A stretch of 64,000 nucleotides of DNA, taken from NCBI RefSeq assembly GCF_038404745.2, contig NZ_JAYKTT020000030.1, positions 124,001 to 188,000 of the forward strand, in the 5' to 3' direction. This stretch comes from Chlorogloeopsis sp038404745 (lineage in GTDB: Bacteria; Cyanobacteriota; Cyanobacteriia; Cyanobacteriales; Nostocaceae). Under the pieces are notes generated by a model that searched no databases, was not told the DNA's origin, and saw only the letters and a list, made by a program, of their open reading frames with translations. Shown here piece by piece: positions 8,373-16,498 of the stretch. Numbering within the stretch: position 1 is the stretch's first letter; each line of letters opens with the position of its first letter. The position numbers were made by a program, and so were the translations under genes.

Positions 8373-9800
8373 GTGAAAAAACAACTAGTTAAGCTTGGCA
8401 ATATGGGCTGGATGATTAGCTTGAGTGCCTTACTTCTATTAGGATGCAGCAGTTTGCGGCACGAACTGTTTCAATCATCTGCTTGGGATCTAGGAATTTT
8501 CGATCAGGCGATCTACTTAATTAGCCAAGGAAAGTCTCCAGTTTCTTCGTTGTTAGGGTTTCATATTCTTGGAGATCATGCTGCAATTGTTCTGTATCCA
8601 CTGGCTTTGCTTTATAAAATTTACCCTACAGTCTATTGGTTATTGACTGTACAGGCTATTGCTTTAACATTAGGTGCGCTGTTTATATATAATCTTTCCC
8701 GTCAGGCTGGATTAAGCACGCGGCAAGCAACAACAATCGCAGCAGCTTACTTGTTATATCCATTGATATTTAACATTAATCTGTATGATTTTCACCCAGA
8801 AGTCATAGCTCTACCTGCACTGTTAGGAGCAATTTTAGCTGCTCGTCTGAAAAAATTTAGCTGGTTTTGTTTCAGTATTATTTTGGTGTTGGGATGCAAA
8901 GCGGTGTTATCGCTGACGGTGGCAGCAATGGGATTATGGCTACTGATATTTGAGAAAAGGCGATTATTTGGTGCGATCGCTCTTTTGAGTGGGATCGCTT
9001 GGTTTTTAATCGCAACTAAAGTAATCATCCCATTTTTTGGTGGCGAAGCCGCTTCAGTAGCACGTCATTTATCACGCTACAGCCATTTCGGCAACTCTTT
9101 CATTGACATCGCTCAAAATCTACTCTTCCAACCCAATTTGGTACTGGGAAAAATCTTTTCCCTCGCGACTCTAGAATATTTGGCTTTGCTGATTGCGCCA
9201 GTCTTGTGGGGAATCTCACCTAGATGTCTTTTGCCTTTAGTAGGCGCTATTCCCACATTGACTTTAAATATTCTCGCTAATGCCACTCAGCAGAGAAATT
9301 TAGTCCATCAATATTCTCTGCCAATCCTACCTTTTCTCTTCGTTGCTGTAATTCAAGCCTTTGCTAATCAGTATGCTTGGATACAAAAATCACGGACAAT
9401 TCTCCTTTATTGTTTAGTAGCTTTTTTAGCTTTGGCTAAATACGGCTACTTCTGGACAATTTATCTGGATTCTTTGGATACTTGGCAAGCTACACGGGAA
9501 GCGATCGCTCTGGTTCAAACTAAAGGAGGTGTTTATACAACTGCTGAAATCGCACCTCATTTAACTCATCGCCCATTACTCAAATTTACAGATGCCAATT
9601 CACCACCAGCAGATTTAACAAAATTTGAATACATCCTCTTAAACGTTCGTCATCCAGGCTGGCTGAGTAATCGAGATTTTGCAACCAATTTAGTTAATCA
9701 ACTTCAAAACACAGAATTATTTCAACTCAGCTACCAGCATGATGACGTTTATTTATTTGTCAAAAACTCTTCTGGTGAAAAGAGTAAAAAATTACTTTAA
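8373..9800 (+). CDS. DUF2079 polytopic membrane protein (GT-C-like), copy 1
   Basis: A 475-residue protein with about ten hydrophobic helices. The first extracytoplasmic loop holds AWDLGIFDQAIYLISQGK (D39 and D44), the DUF2079 signature and the position where GT-C enzymes carry catalytic acids. FHILGDHAAIVLYPLALLYKIYP and the FHPEV motif near residue 140 also fit the family. A soluble region at the C-terminus (residues 370-475) follows the last helix. GTG at 8373 is the start, preceded by a GAGGG-like site. It is closely similar to the next gene. The family has no established reaction; a role in glycan or glycolipid assembly is inferred from fold and neighbours. Confidence 0.85.
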   Translation: MKKQLVKLGNMGWMISLSALLLLGCSSLRHELFQSSAWDLGIFDQAIYLISQGKSPVSSLLGFHILGDHAAIVLYPLALLYKIYPTVYWLLTVQAIALTLGALFIYNLSRQAGLSTRQATTIAAAYLLYPLIFNINLYDFHPEVIALPALLGAILAARLKKFSWFCFSIILVLGCKAVLSLTVAAMGLWLLIFEKRRLFGAIALLSGIAWFLIATKVIIPFFGGEAASVARHLSRYSHFGNSFIDIAQNLLFQPNLVLGKIFSLATLEYLALLIAPVLWGISPRCLLPLVGAIPTLTLNILANATQQRNLVHQYSLPILPFLFVAVIQAFANQYAWIQKSRTILLYCLVAFLALAKYGYFWTIYLDSLDTWQATREAIALVQTKGGVYTTAEIAPHLTHRPLLKFTDANSPPADLTKFEYILLNVRHPGWLSNRDFATNLVNQLQNTELFQLSYQHDDVYLFVKNSSGEKSKKLL

Positions 9801-9882
9801 AACTCTCTACCTCTCCCTATTTTTCCTGAAAACAGAAGATGCGAAGATATGGAGGTACTCATAATGATTGTTACAGCTAAGG

Positions 9883-11322
9883 GTGATAAAACAATTTTTT
9901 AAGCTTGGCATTGTCGGTTGGATGATTGCCATTAGTGCCTTATTGTTGTTTGTGTGCAGCAGTACGCGCCATATATTATTTCAGTCGGGAGCTCTCGATC
10001 TAGGGATCTACGATCAGGTAGTCTATTTAATCAGCCAAGGAAAGCCACATATCTCTTCTTTTTTAGGCTTTCACCATCTAGGCAACCATGCAGCCTGGGC
10101 AGTCTATCCTCTAGCTCTACTCTATAAGATTTACCCAAGTGCTTACTGGTTATTAGCTGTACAAGCTATTTCTCTCGCATTGGGTGCTTTACCTACCTAT
10201 TATCTTGCCCTACAAGCAGGATTAAAGGAAAGCCAAGCAATCGCAATGGCAGGTGTTTACCTGTTATATCCGTTAGTTTTCAACGTCAATTTGTTTGAGT
10301 TTCACCCAGAAGTGATGGCAATCCCTGTTTTTTTGGGGGTAGTTTTGGCAGCACGGCTAAATAAAGTAGTTTGGTTTTGTGTAGGCATTATCTTCATTTT
10401 GGGTTGTAAAGCTGTGTTATCACTAACTGTGGCGGCAATGGGTTTGTGGCTGTTAGTGTTTGAAAAAAAGCGTTTTTATGGAATATTTGCCATCATTGCT
10501 GGAATCAGCTGGTTTTTGCTAGCAAGCCAAGTTATTATTCCCTTTTTCAGTAATAATGAGGCAGCAGCCGTAGCACGTTACAGCTATTTGGGCGATTCTG
10601 TTTTAGAGATTGCTATAAATCTAATTATTAAACCAGAGCTAATTTTAGGGAGGGTATTTTCAGTTAAAACACTTGAATATCTGGCGCTTTTAGTTACACC
10701 ACTAATTTGGGGACTGACACCGCAACATCTAACTCCGTTAGTGGGTGCGATGCCGGCACTGGTATTAAATATTCTTTCTGACAAGCCAGAACAACGCGAT
10801 TTAATTCACCAGTATTCTCTGCCAATACTGCCTTTTTTAATTATCGCTGTAATTGCTAGTCTAGCTGATGGTAAGGCATGGTTGCGTACTAAACGGGCAA
10901 TAATTTTATGGGCGCTGATAGGTTTTATTGTCCTAGCAAAGTATGGCTATTTTTGGTCGCGATATTTAAGAAGTGTTGATAACTGGCAAGCAACACGGCA
11001 AGCGATCGCCCTAGTTCAATCCTCAGGTGCGGTTTTAACTACCCATAGCATTGCCCCTCATTTAAGTCACCGTCAGACAATCCATTTTGTGGATGATATT
11101 AGTGGTTTACCTGAGGACATTAATCAATACGACTATATATTGCTCAATGTACGTCACCCAGATGGCACTCGTAATCCGGCGTTTGCCGCTAATTTCGTCA
11201 ATCAGCTTCAAAATAATCAATTATTTCAACTACGCTACCAACACGAGCAAGTGTATTTATTTATAAAAAACCCTTTAATCAACTATATTTATTCTGTAAT
11301 AAATTCTTTTACTTCTGGTTAA
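9883..11322 (+). CDS. DUF2079 polytopic membrane protein (GT-C-like), copy 2
   Basis: The paralogue of the preceding gene, with the same layout: ALDLGIYDQVVYLISQGK in the first loop, FHHLGNHAAWAVYPLALLYKIYP, FEFHPEVMAIPVFLG, LGCKAVLSLTVAAMGLWLL and a soluble C-terminal region with YDYILLNVRHPD. The frame is open from a TTG at 9868, but the GTG at 9883 aligns exactly with the start of copy 1 (both continue with lysine-rich residues then KLG) and has AAGG just upstream, so it is preferred (479 aa). The 82-base gap suggests cotranscription. The C-terminus is about ten residues longer than in copy 1. Biochemical role unknown. Confidence 0.85.
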   Translation: MIKQFFKLGIVGWMIAISALLLFVCSSTRHILFQSGALDLGIYDQVVYLISQGKPHISSFLGFHHLGNHAAWAVYPLALLYKIYPSAYWLLAVQAISLALGALPTYYLALQAGLKESQAIAMAGVYLLYPLVFNVNLFEFHPEVMAIPVFLGVVLAARLNKVVWFCVGIIFILGCKAVLSLTVAAMGLWLLVFEKKRFYGIFAIIAGISWFLLASQVIIPFFSNNEAAAVARYSYLGDSVLEIAINLIIKPELILGRVFSVKTLEYLALLVTPLIWGLTPQHLTPLVGAMPALVLNILSDKPEQRDLIHQYSLPILPFLIIAVIASLADGKAWLRTKRAIILWALIGFIVLAKYGYFWSRYLRSVDNWQATRQAIALVQSSGAVLTTHSIAPHLSHRQTIHFVDDISGLPEDINQYDYILLNVRHPDGTRNPAFAANFVNQLQNNQLFQLRYQHEQVYLFIKNPLINYIYSVINSFTSG

Positions 11323-11368
11323 CTAAAAAACTGAAAACTTACTATCTACAATCTGCATAAGTACCACT

Positions 11369-12814
11369 ATGACCAGATTGAAAAACTTCATCCATCAACT
11401 TATTATTATACTTCTCTTTGTTGGCTTTGTTCTCGCTATTAGATTTCAACCGATTTCGCAAACTTTTGAATTTGATTATGATGAGGGTTTTAATTTAATT
11501 AAAGCCCTTCTCTACTCACAGGGCTTTTCTCTCTATACGCAAATTTGGAACGATCAACCGCCTCTTTTTACTGTTTTATTATCATATTGGCTAAACTTAT
11601 TTGGCTACTCAATCTTTGCTGCTCGTTTATTAATACTTTTATTCTCAGCACTATTAATATATTGCTTTTATAAGCTCATCAGTAGTGAAGTAGGAAAATT
11701 ACCAGCATTAATAGCCACAATCTTATTATTTACGTCCTGGCTATATATTCGCCTTAGTATTTCTGTAATGATTGGGCTTCCTTCATTATCGTTGGCTATG
11801 TTGTCTATTTATTTATTACATCTTTACAGACAAAATCATCGCAAATTTTATATTATTTTATCTGGAATTACTTTTGCACTCTCTTTGCAAACTAAGTTAT
11901 TTACTATTTTGCTTCTACCTTTAATGTTTTTTTATATTGTTGATTTTAATATTAAAACTGTTGTAAATAACAAATTATCAAAAACAATACTAATTAATGC
12001 AGCTTTATGGTTAATACCCTTGGGATTAATTTATATTTTAATCGGCGTATTTTTTCAACAATTTTGGAATCACGATCAACTAATTACTACTCATCTCAAT
12101 CAACCTCAAAATTTAAAACTAGAGAATTTTAATAATCGAGAATATCTTCTTTATATTATTAGTCAAGACTATGATTATATATTTTTAGCGTTTATTGGAA
12201 TTGGGGTAATTTTTTTAAGAAAATATATAAATGGAATATTTCCTATCGCTTGGCTAATAACAGCGGTACTGATTTTACTCAATCATCAACCACTTTGGTA
12301 TCACTACTATCCTTTACTTGCTATTCCTATCTGTTGGCTAGCTGCTTATGGAGTAGCATTCTTGGGTGATTCATTTTTCAAAAAAAAGTTAATTAACACT
12401 AAACAACTTATTATTCCTTTCTTGTTAATTGTAATCCTGATTGGCTTAGTCATCGCAACTCCTCCTAATCCAAAAGGAAGCGTCCCCAAAAATATGGAGT
12501 TGATGCAACTAGTGTTGAGATATAAAGATTCTACGAATTGGATTTTTACTGATCGCCCTATATATGCTTTTTATGCTAGATTATGCGTTCCCCCTGAAAT
12601 TGCTGTGATGTCATATAAAAGGCTTAACTCTGGAGAACTAACATCTCAAGAAATACTTTCGGTTTTACAAAAGTATCGTCCTGAGCAAATTGTTCTAAGC
12701 AGGTGGACTTCTCAACTGAAGAGTGATAGTAAATTTCTGGCTTATATCAACACAAATTACTCAAAAACTTATACAAATGCAATAGGTAGTGAGGAACATT
12801 ATATTTTGAAGTGA
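11369..12814 (+). CDS. GT39/ArnT-like membrane glycosyltransferase
   Basis: A 481-residue protein with about eleven hydrophobic segments. Right after the first helix it has FEFDYDEGFN (D36, D38, E39), the acidic first-loop motif of the GT39/PMT and GT83/ArnT families that take sugars from polyprenyl-phosphate donors on the outer membrane face. NDQPPLFTVLLSYW and the long helical series fit. A C-terminal soluble part covers about residues 375-481. It starts 46 bases after DUF2079 copy 2. The gene is visibly richer in A+T than its neighbours and contains no GCGATCGC site, whereas each neighbouring cluster gene has at least one, hinting at a different history. Sugar and acceptor unknown. Confidence 0.83.
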   Translation: MTRLKNFIHQLIIILLFVGFVLAIRFQPISQTFEFDYDEGFNLIKALLYSQGFSLYTQIWNDQPPLFTVLLSYWLNLFGYSIFAARLLILLFSALLIYCFYKLISSEVGKLPALIATILLFTSWLYIRLSISVMIGLPSLSLAMLSIYLLHLYRQNHRKFYIILSGITFALSLQTKLFTILLLPLMFFYIVDFNIKTVVNNKLSKTILINAALWLIPLGLIYILIGVFFQQFWNHDQLITTHLNQPQNLKLENFNNREYLLYIISQDYDYIFLAFIGIGVIFLRKYINGIFPIAWLITAVLILLNHQPLWYHYYPLLAIPICWLAAYGVAFLGDSFFKKKLINTKQLIIPFLLIVILIGLVIATPPNPKGSVPKNMELMQLVLRYKDSTNWIFTDRPIYAFYARLCVPPEIAVMSYKRLNSGELTSQEILSVLQKYRPEQIVLSRWTSQLKSDSKFLAYINTNYSKTYTNAIGSEEHYILK

Positions 12815-13106
12815 GTCTTTTATTTAAGAGGTACAGACAATTAATAAGCTTACATATAAATATGAGTAATAGTAATATTTACAATTATTTTTATCCCTGA
12901 TTAAATTGTGTATAAAAACACTATTTAATGAGTGGAAAATATCTATAATCATATTAATAAAAATTTAAAGTTTAACTACTGAACTGTTCAGCTTATTTCA
13001 GCTAGTTACTTGTTGGGGTGAGGGGTAAGATGCATAAATCATTACAAATAATGTCGTAGCCATAGGTACAAGAATGCATTAAAAGGTGAGAAAAATACTC
13101 AAGCTT

Positions 13107-14393
13107 ATGGCTCAAGCGCATATATTGATCAAAAAAGTTTTATGGAAAGATGATTTCCTATTTCCAGTAGTAATCTGGCTGATTAGCAGAATATTTATCT
13201 GGGCTACCATGCTGCTGGTTGCACCACATCTGCCCCAACCTCCACAGGGGATTGTACCCAGCTTTGGATGGGGAGTATTTGATGCTTGGGATAGCATACG
13301 TTATCGCAGTATTGTGACTTCCGGTTATGAATTCGTTAATAATGGGCAGCAATATAATATTGCCTTTTTTCCCCTATTTCCTTTAGTAATTCGGGGTTTG
13401 ATGAACTTAGGCTTGCCATTTGCTGTTGCAGGAGTGCTGGTAAATAACTTGGCGTTTTTGGCAGCGCTTTACTGCCTATACTTTTGGGTTCTAGAGCAAC
13501 TTGGTACAAACGAGGCAAGGTGGGTAATTGCTGTGCTAGCTTGGTGTCCTCTGTCCTTATTCGGAACTGTAATTTACACCGAAGGATTGTACTTATTGTC
13601 GAGTACGGCAGCTTTGTATGCCTTTGATCGTAAGCAATATGTTTGGACTACTTTTTGGGGTGCCTTAGCAACGGCAACACGCCCGACGGGGATAGCAATG
13701 AGCCCGGCTTTTTTAATAGCAGCTTGGAGAGAACAGCGATCGCCAATTGCATATCTTGCTGCTTGTGCTAGTGCGATCGGTGTGCTTTTGTTCAGTCTCT
13801 ATTGTGCAATTAATTTTGCCGATCCGATCGCATTTATTCATGCCCAGAGAGGATGGCGTCCTTCATTTGGATTTGATTGGCGTGGTTGGTTAGATATGCT
13901 GCTACAGCTAGCAGCAGGTACATCAAATTGGCACAATCTTCGGCTCAAAAACCTACTACATCTGTTGCTGTTTGGCAGCATTATTGCCAGTAGTTGTACT
14001 TTATGGCACAAACACAAACAAGTGCCACATACCAAAATAGTTTACTGCTTGTATGCAGTAGTCACATTTTCATTAATATTGGCTGACAGACAATTTATCA
14101 ATAACTTACTTAATGTGACTATGGTTTTGGGAGGTAGCTATTTTTTGTGGCACTCACGCAAAGATTTAACCTCTGTCAAAATCAGTTACGGCTTTTGCGG
14201 TATAGCTTTGCTGTTAGCCTCTGGTGGTACTATATCCCTGAGTCGTTTAGCTTACGGTATTGTACCTCTGAGTTTAGCTGCGGGTATAGGATTGGGACGT
14301 TATCCCCGTCTAGGCTTTCTCATGTTGGGCTTGTTTTCCATATTACTTGCGAGGCTAGCCATTAGCTTTGCTCAAAATCTCTGGGTAGGGTAG
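13107..14393 (+). CDS. PIG-V-like GT-C mannosyltransferase, copy 2
   Basis: The second PIG-V-type protein of the cluster. FDAWDSIRYRSIVTSGYEF follows the first helix; NIAFFPLFPL, VNNLAFLAALYC, VIYTEGLYLL and ATATRPTGIA align residue for residue with copy 1. The frame is open from a GTG at 13086, but the ATG at 13107 (MAQAH) gives exactly the same distance to the first conserved FP as in copy 1, so it is chosen (428 aa); no strong ribosome binding site separates the two choices. About 290 bases of A+T-rich DNA precede it, so it may have its own promoter. Presumably transfers mannose from a lipid donor; acceptor unknown. Confidence 0.86.
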   Translation: MAQAHILIKKVLWKDDFLFPVVIWLISRIFIWATMLLVAPHLPQPPQGIVPSFGWGVFDAWDSIRYRSIVTSGYEFVNNGQQYNIAFFPLFPLVIRGLMNLGLPFAVAGVLVNNLAFLAALYCLYFWVLEQLGTNEARWVIAVLAWCPLSLFGTVIYTEGLYLLSSTAALYAFDRKQYVWTTFWGALATATRPTGIAMSPAFLIAAWREQRSPIAYLAACASAIGVLLFSLYCAINFADPIAFIHAQRGWRPSFGFDWRGWLDMLLQLAAGTSNWHNLRLKNLLHLLLFGSIIASSCTLWHKHKQVPHTKIVYCLYAVVTFSLILADRQFINNLLNVTMVLGGSYFLWHSRKDLTSVKISYGFCGIALLLASGGTISLSRLAYGIVPLSLAAGIGLGRYPRLGFLMLGLFSILLARLAISFAQNLWVG

Positions 14394-15461
14394 AGAAAAT
14401 ATCTATCCTAAGAATAGGGGCGCTTAGTCTAGAAGTCAGAAGCTAGGCAAAAGGGGTCTACAAAACATATTTTGTAGATAAATTAATTTAAATATGTGAA
14501 TCAAATATTAAAATTACTTCAATAAAAATTCTAAACTATGTATATAGTGTTACTTTTAAACTATTAGTCAAATGCTTGAATAAAATAACAGCCAAACTAT
14601 ACTTGAATTGTTAGTTGTCGATTAATAATGAAGCTCAAAAATTAAGTATAAATACTTAGGTTTTTTGTATTAAAATTGCATATAAATTATGTAGAAGACT
14701 ATAGTTTACTCGAACTTAAGAGTTTTCTTTGGGACTTAAGGTAATTTCAACTATTCTGTATATACTCACATGAATCGCCGAAAACTCAGTGGAAAAGTAC
14801 GACTTCATCAATACTGCTCTGTTGCATAAATCGAGAGGGGTAAATGCGCGTAGTGAATAACTTTAGTTCTCAAATATTCAAGCACTAAAGTACTAACTGC
14901 AAACAAAACCTATTAAAACTTTCACAATCAACAGCTAGACTGAGAAAACAGAGCTATGAATGGAGTTACTTTGAGTAGTTTGTTCAAGAGCATATAGTAT
15001 AGTTAAATTTTGCGCATTTTGAAGAAACTATTTTGATTGATAAGCGTCTAGCAGCTTCAGGCAGACTTAGTTGCAAAAGTCAGCTGTAAACTTAACATTT
15101 TTTTCCAGGTAGCGATCTGGTTACGCAGTAGAATATAATTTGTTGGACTAGGAGAGTTATATTTCATAATTAAAAAGCATAGTAATTATAAGCATAAATA
15201 TTTACTTTGTGCATCTATAATCTGACTAACTCTTACTAATAGTTATCTTCACCAAGCAAGATAATCTGATCTGCTACAAACGCTGTAATTTTTATCTTTA
15301 CTGATAGTCAAATTTCTGTGAATCTGTATTGTAATTTCCGAGATTAACAGAAGTGGTTTGTATTTATATCTAAATACTATCTGAATAAATCTTCTCAAAA
15401 ACTGTGCTGGTAGTTTTGTCAGCAAAGTGACTAACGCTTCAATATGCCAAGGAGCTAGGAT
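14394..15461. other. About 1 kb A+T-rich region without a supported gene
   Basis: This is the longest gene-free stretch in the window. It contains a small hairpin (TCTACAAAA with TTTTGTAGA, about 14457-14478) just after the PIG-V gene, which could end that transcript. Short open frames occur, including one on the minus strand overlapping the deacetylase start, but none has a protein-like composition or a ribosome binding site I would trust. It presumably holds the deacetylase promoter and may be decayed DNA. Confidence 0.5.
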
Positions 15462-16373
15462 GTGGAAAATAATAAGTCGTTTGTCTGGCCGCAAGGAATA
15501 TTACTTGCACTTATAGCTTTAAGTGGCAGCTTGAGCCTTGGCTTAATTGTGCCTATGAGTCTAAAAAGTTTTTATGTTGATACAACCAATGCAGTAGATT
15601 TGAAGGATATAGAAATTAAAGGAGGAGCTCAAGAGCGACTCAATCAACTCAAGTTGGCAATGTTAACAAGTTGGCAACAACAAGCTAGAGTAAAAGGTTT
15701 ATCCTATAGTATACCAGCACGCTTTCAAGGAGTGATAGTTAACCGAGTAAAACTTGCTCCAAATCAAAAAGTAATTGCTCTTACCTTTGATGATGGCCCT
15801 TGGCCTGAGTACACTGCAAAAATACTAAATATACTCAGAGAAAATAATATTCAGTCCACATTTTTTGTTGTCGGACAAATGCTAAATAATCATCCCGAAT
15901 TAGGCAAACAAATTGTGGCAGAAGGGCATGTTATCGGTAATCACACTTGGCATCACTGGTATCACTTTTTTAATCAACAAGCTGCTGCTTTTGAAATTGA
16001 CCGTACATCGGACTTAATTTATGAATTAACAGGAGTAAGAACAAATCTGTTTCGGCCTCCTGGTGGAATGCTGCATAATGGTTTGGCTGCCTATGCTAGA
16101 GGTAAAAAGTATACAGTAGTAATGTGGTCAGCTGACTCGGTAGACTATAGAAGCCCTTCTGCATCTGTATTAACTAGTAGAGTGCTAAAACAGGGATCAC
16201 CTGGTGGTATTGTGTTAATGCATGATGGTGGCGGTAATCGTTCCCATACTGTGGCAGCTTTGCCACAAATTATTAGTAAATTTAAGCAGCAAGGCTATAG
16301 GTTTGTTACTATTCCAGAACTGTTTGAATTACAAGAAAAAGACGAAAAGATGATTGCAAATACAAAGAAATAG
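15462..16373 (+). CDS. Membrane-anchored polysaccharide deacetylase (CE4/NodB family)
   Basis: The protein has an N-terminal membrane anchor (about residues 10-33) and a NodB domain from about 100 to 290. CE4 motifs are complete: TFDDGP (108-113, with the catalytic base and metal Asp), the metal-binding HTWHH (H161 and H165), RPPGG (198-202), WSADSVDY, and LMHDGGG near the end. These enzymes remove N- or O-acetyl groups from peptidoglycan, chitin-like or exopolysaccharide substrates. GTG at 15462 is supported by AAGGAG at 15449-15454. It lies 1 kb downstream of the GT-C cluster on the same strand, so it may modify the same glycan, but that link is inference. Confidence 0.93.
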   Translation: MENNKSFVWPQGILLALIALSGSLSLGLIVPMSLKSFYVDTTNAVDLKDIEIKGGAQERLNQLKLAMLTSWQQQARVKGLSYSIPARFQGVIVNRVKLAPNQKVIALTFDDGPWPEYTAKILNILRENNIQSTFFVVGQMLNNHPELGKQIVAEGHVIGNHTWHHWYHFFNQQAAAFEIDRTSDLIYELTGVRTNLFRPPGGMLHNGLAAYARGKKYTVVMWSADSVDYRSPSASVLTSRVLKQGSPGGIVLMHDGGGNRSHTVAALPQIISKFKQQGYRFVTIPELFELQEKDEKMIANTKK

Positions 16374-16389
16374 AAATTAACTAAACAAG

Positions 16390-16418
16390 CTCCCCGACTT
16401 CTTTGAGAAGTTGGGGAG
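16390..16418. terminator. Hairpin terminator after the deacetylase gene
   Basis: CTCCCCGACTTCT pairs with AGAAGTTGGGGAG around a three-base loop, with one G-T pair. It is nearly the same hairpin as at 3641-3671 and lies between convergent genes, so it probably terminates one or both. Confidence 0.65.
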
Positions 16419-16450
16419 TTGTGGGTTTAAGTATTCAGAAAAGATACGAA

Positions 16451-16484
16451 GCAAAATCCAGAAGAAAACACTTCTGGATTTTGC
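16451..16484. terminator. Second perfect hairpin between convergent genes
   Basis: GCAAAATCCAGAAG pairs perfectly with CTTCTGGATTTTGC around AAAACA. It lies 15 bases from the glutamate synthase stop codon, so it would form at the 3' end of that mRNA and act as a factor-independent or stabilising stem. Confidence 0.6.
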
Positions 16485-16498
16485 ATTTTCCCTCACAA

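Noticed and set aside
8373..11322. DUF2079 pair as an assembly duplication
   Set aside because: The two copies differ throughout at amino acid and DNA level and at the C-terminus, so they are true diverged paralogues.
15249..15494. Minus-strand 81-codon frame overlapping the deacetylase start
   Set aside because: It overlaps the supported GTG start and its ribosome binding site and has no recognisable protein features.
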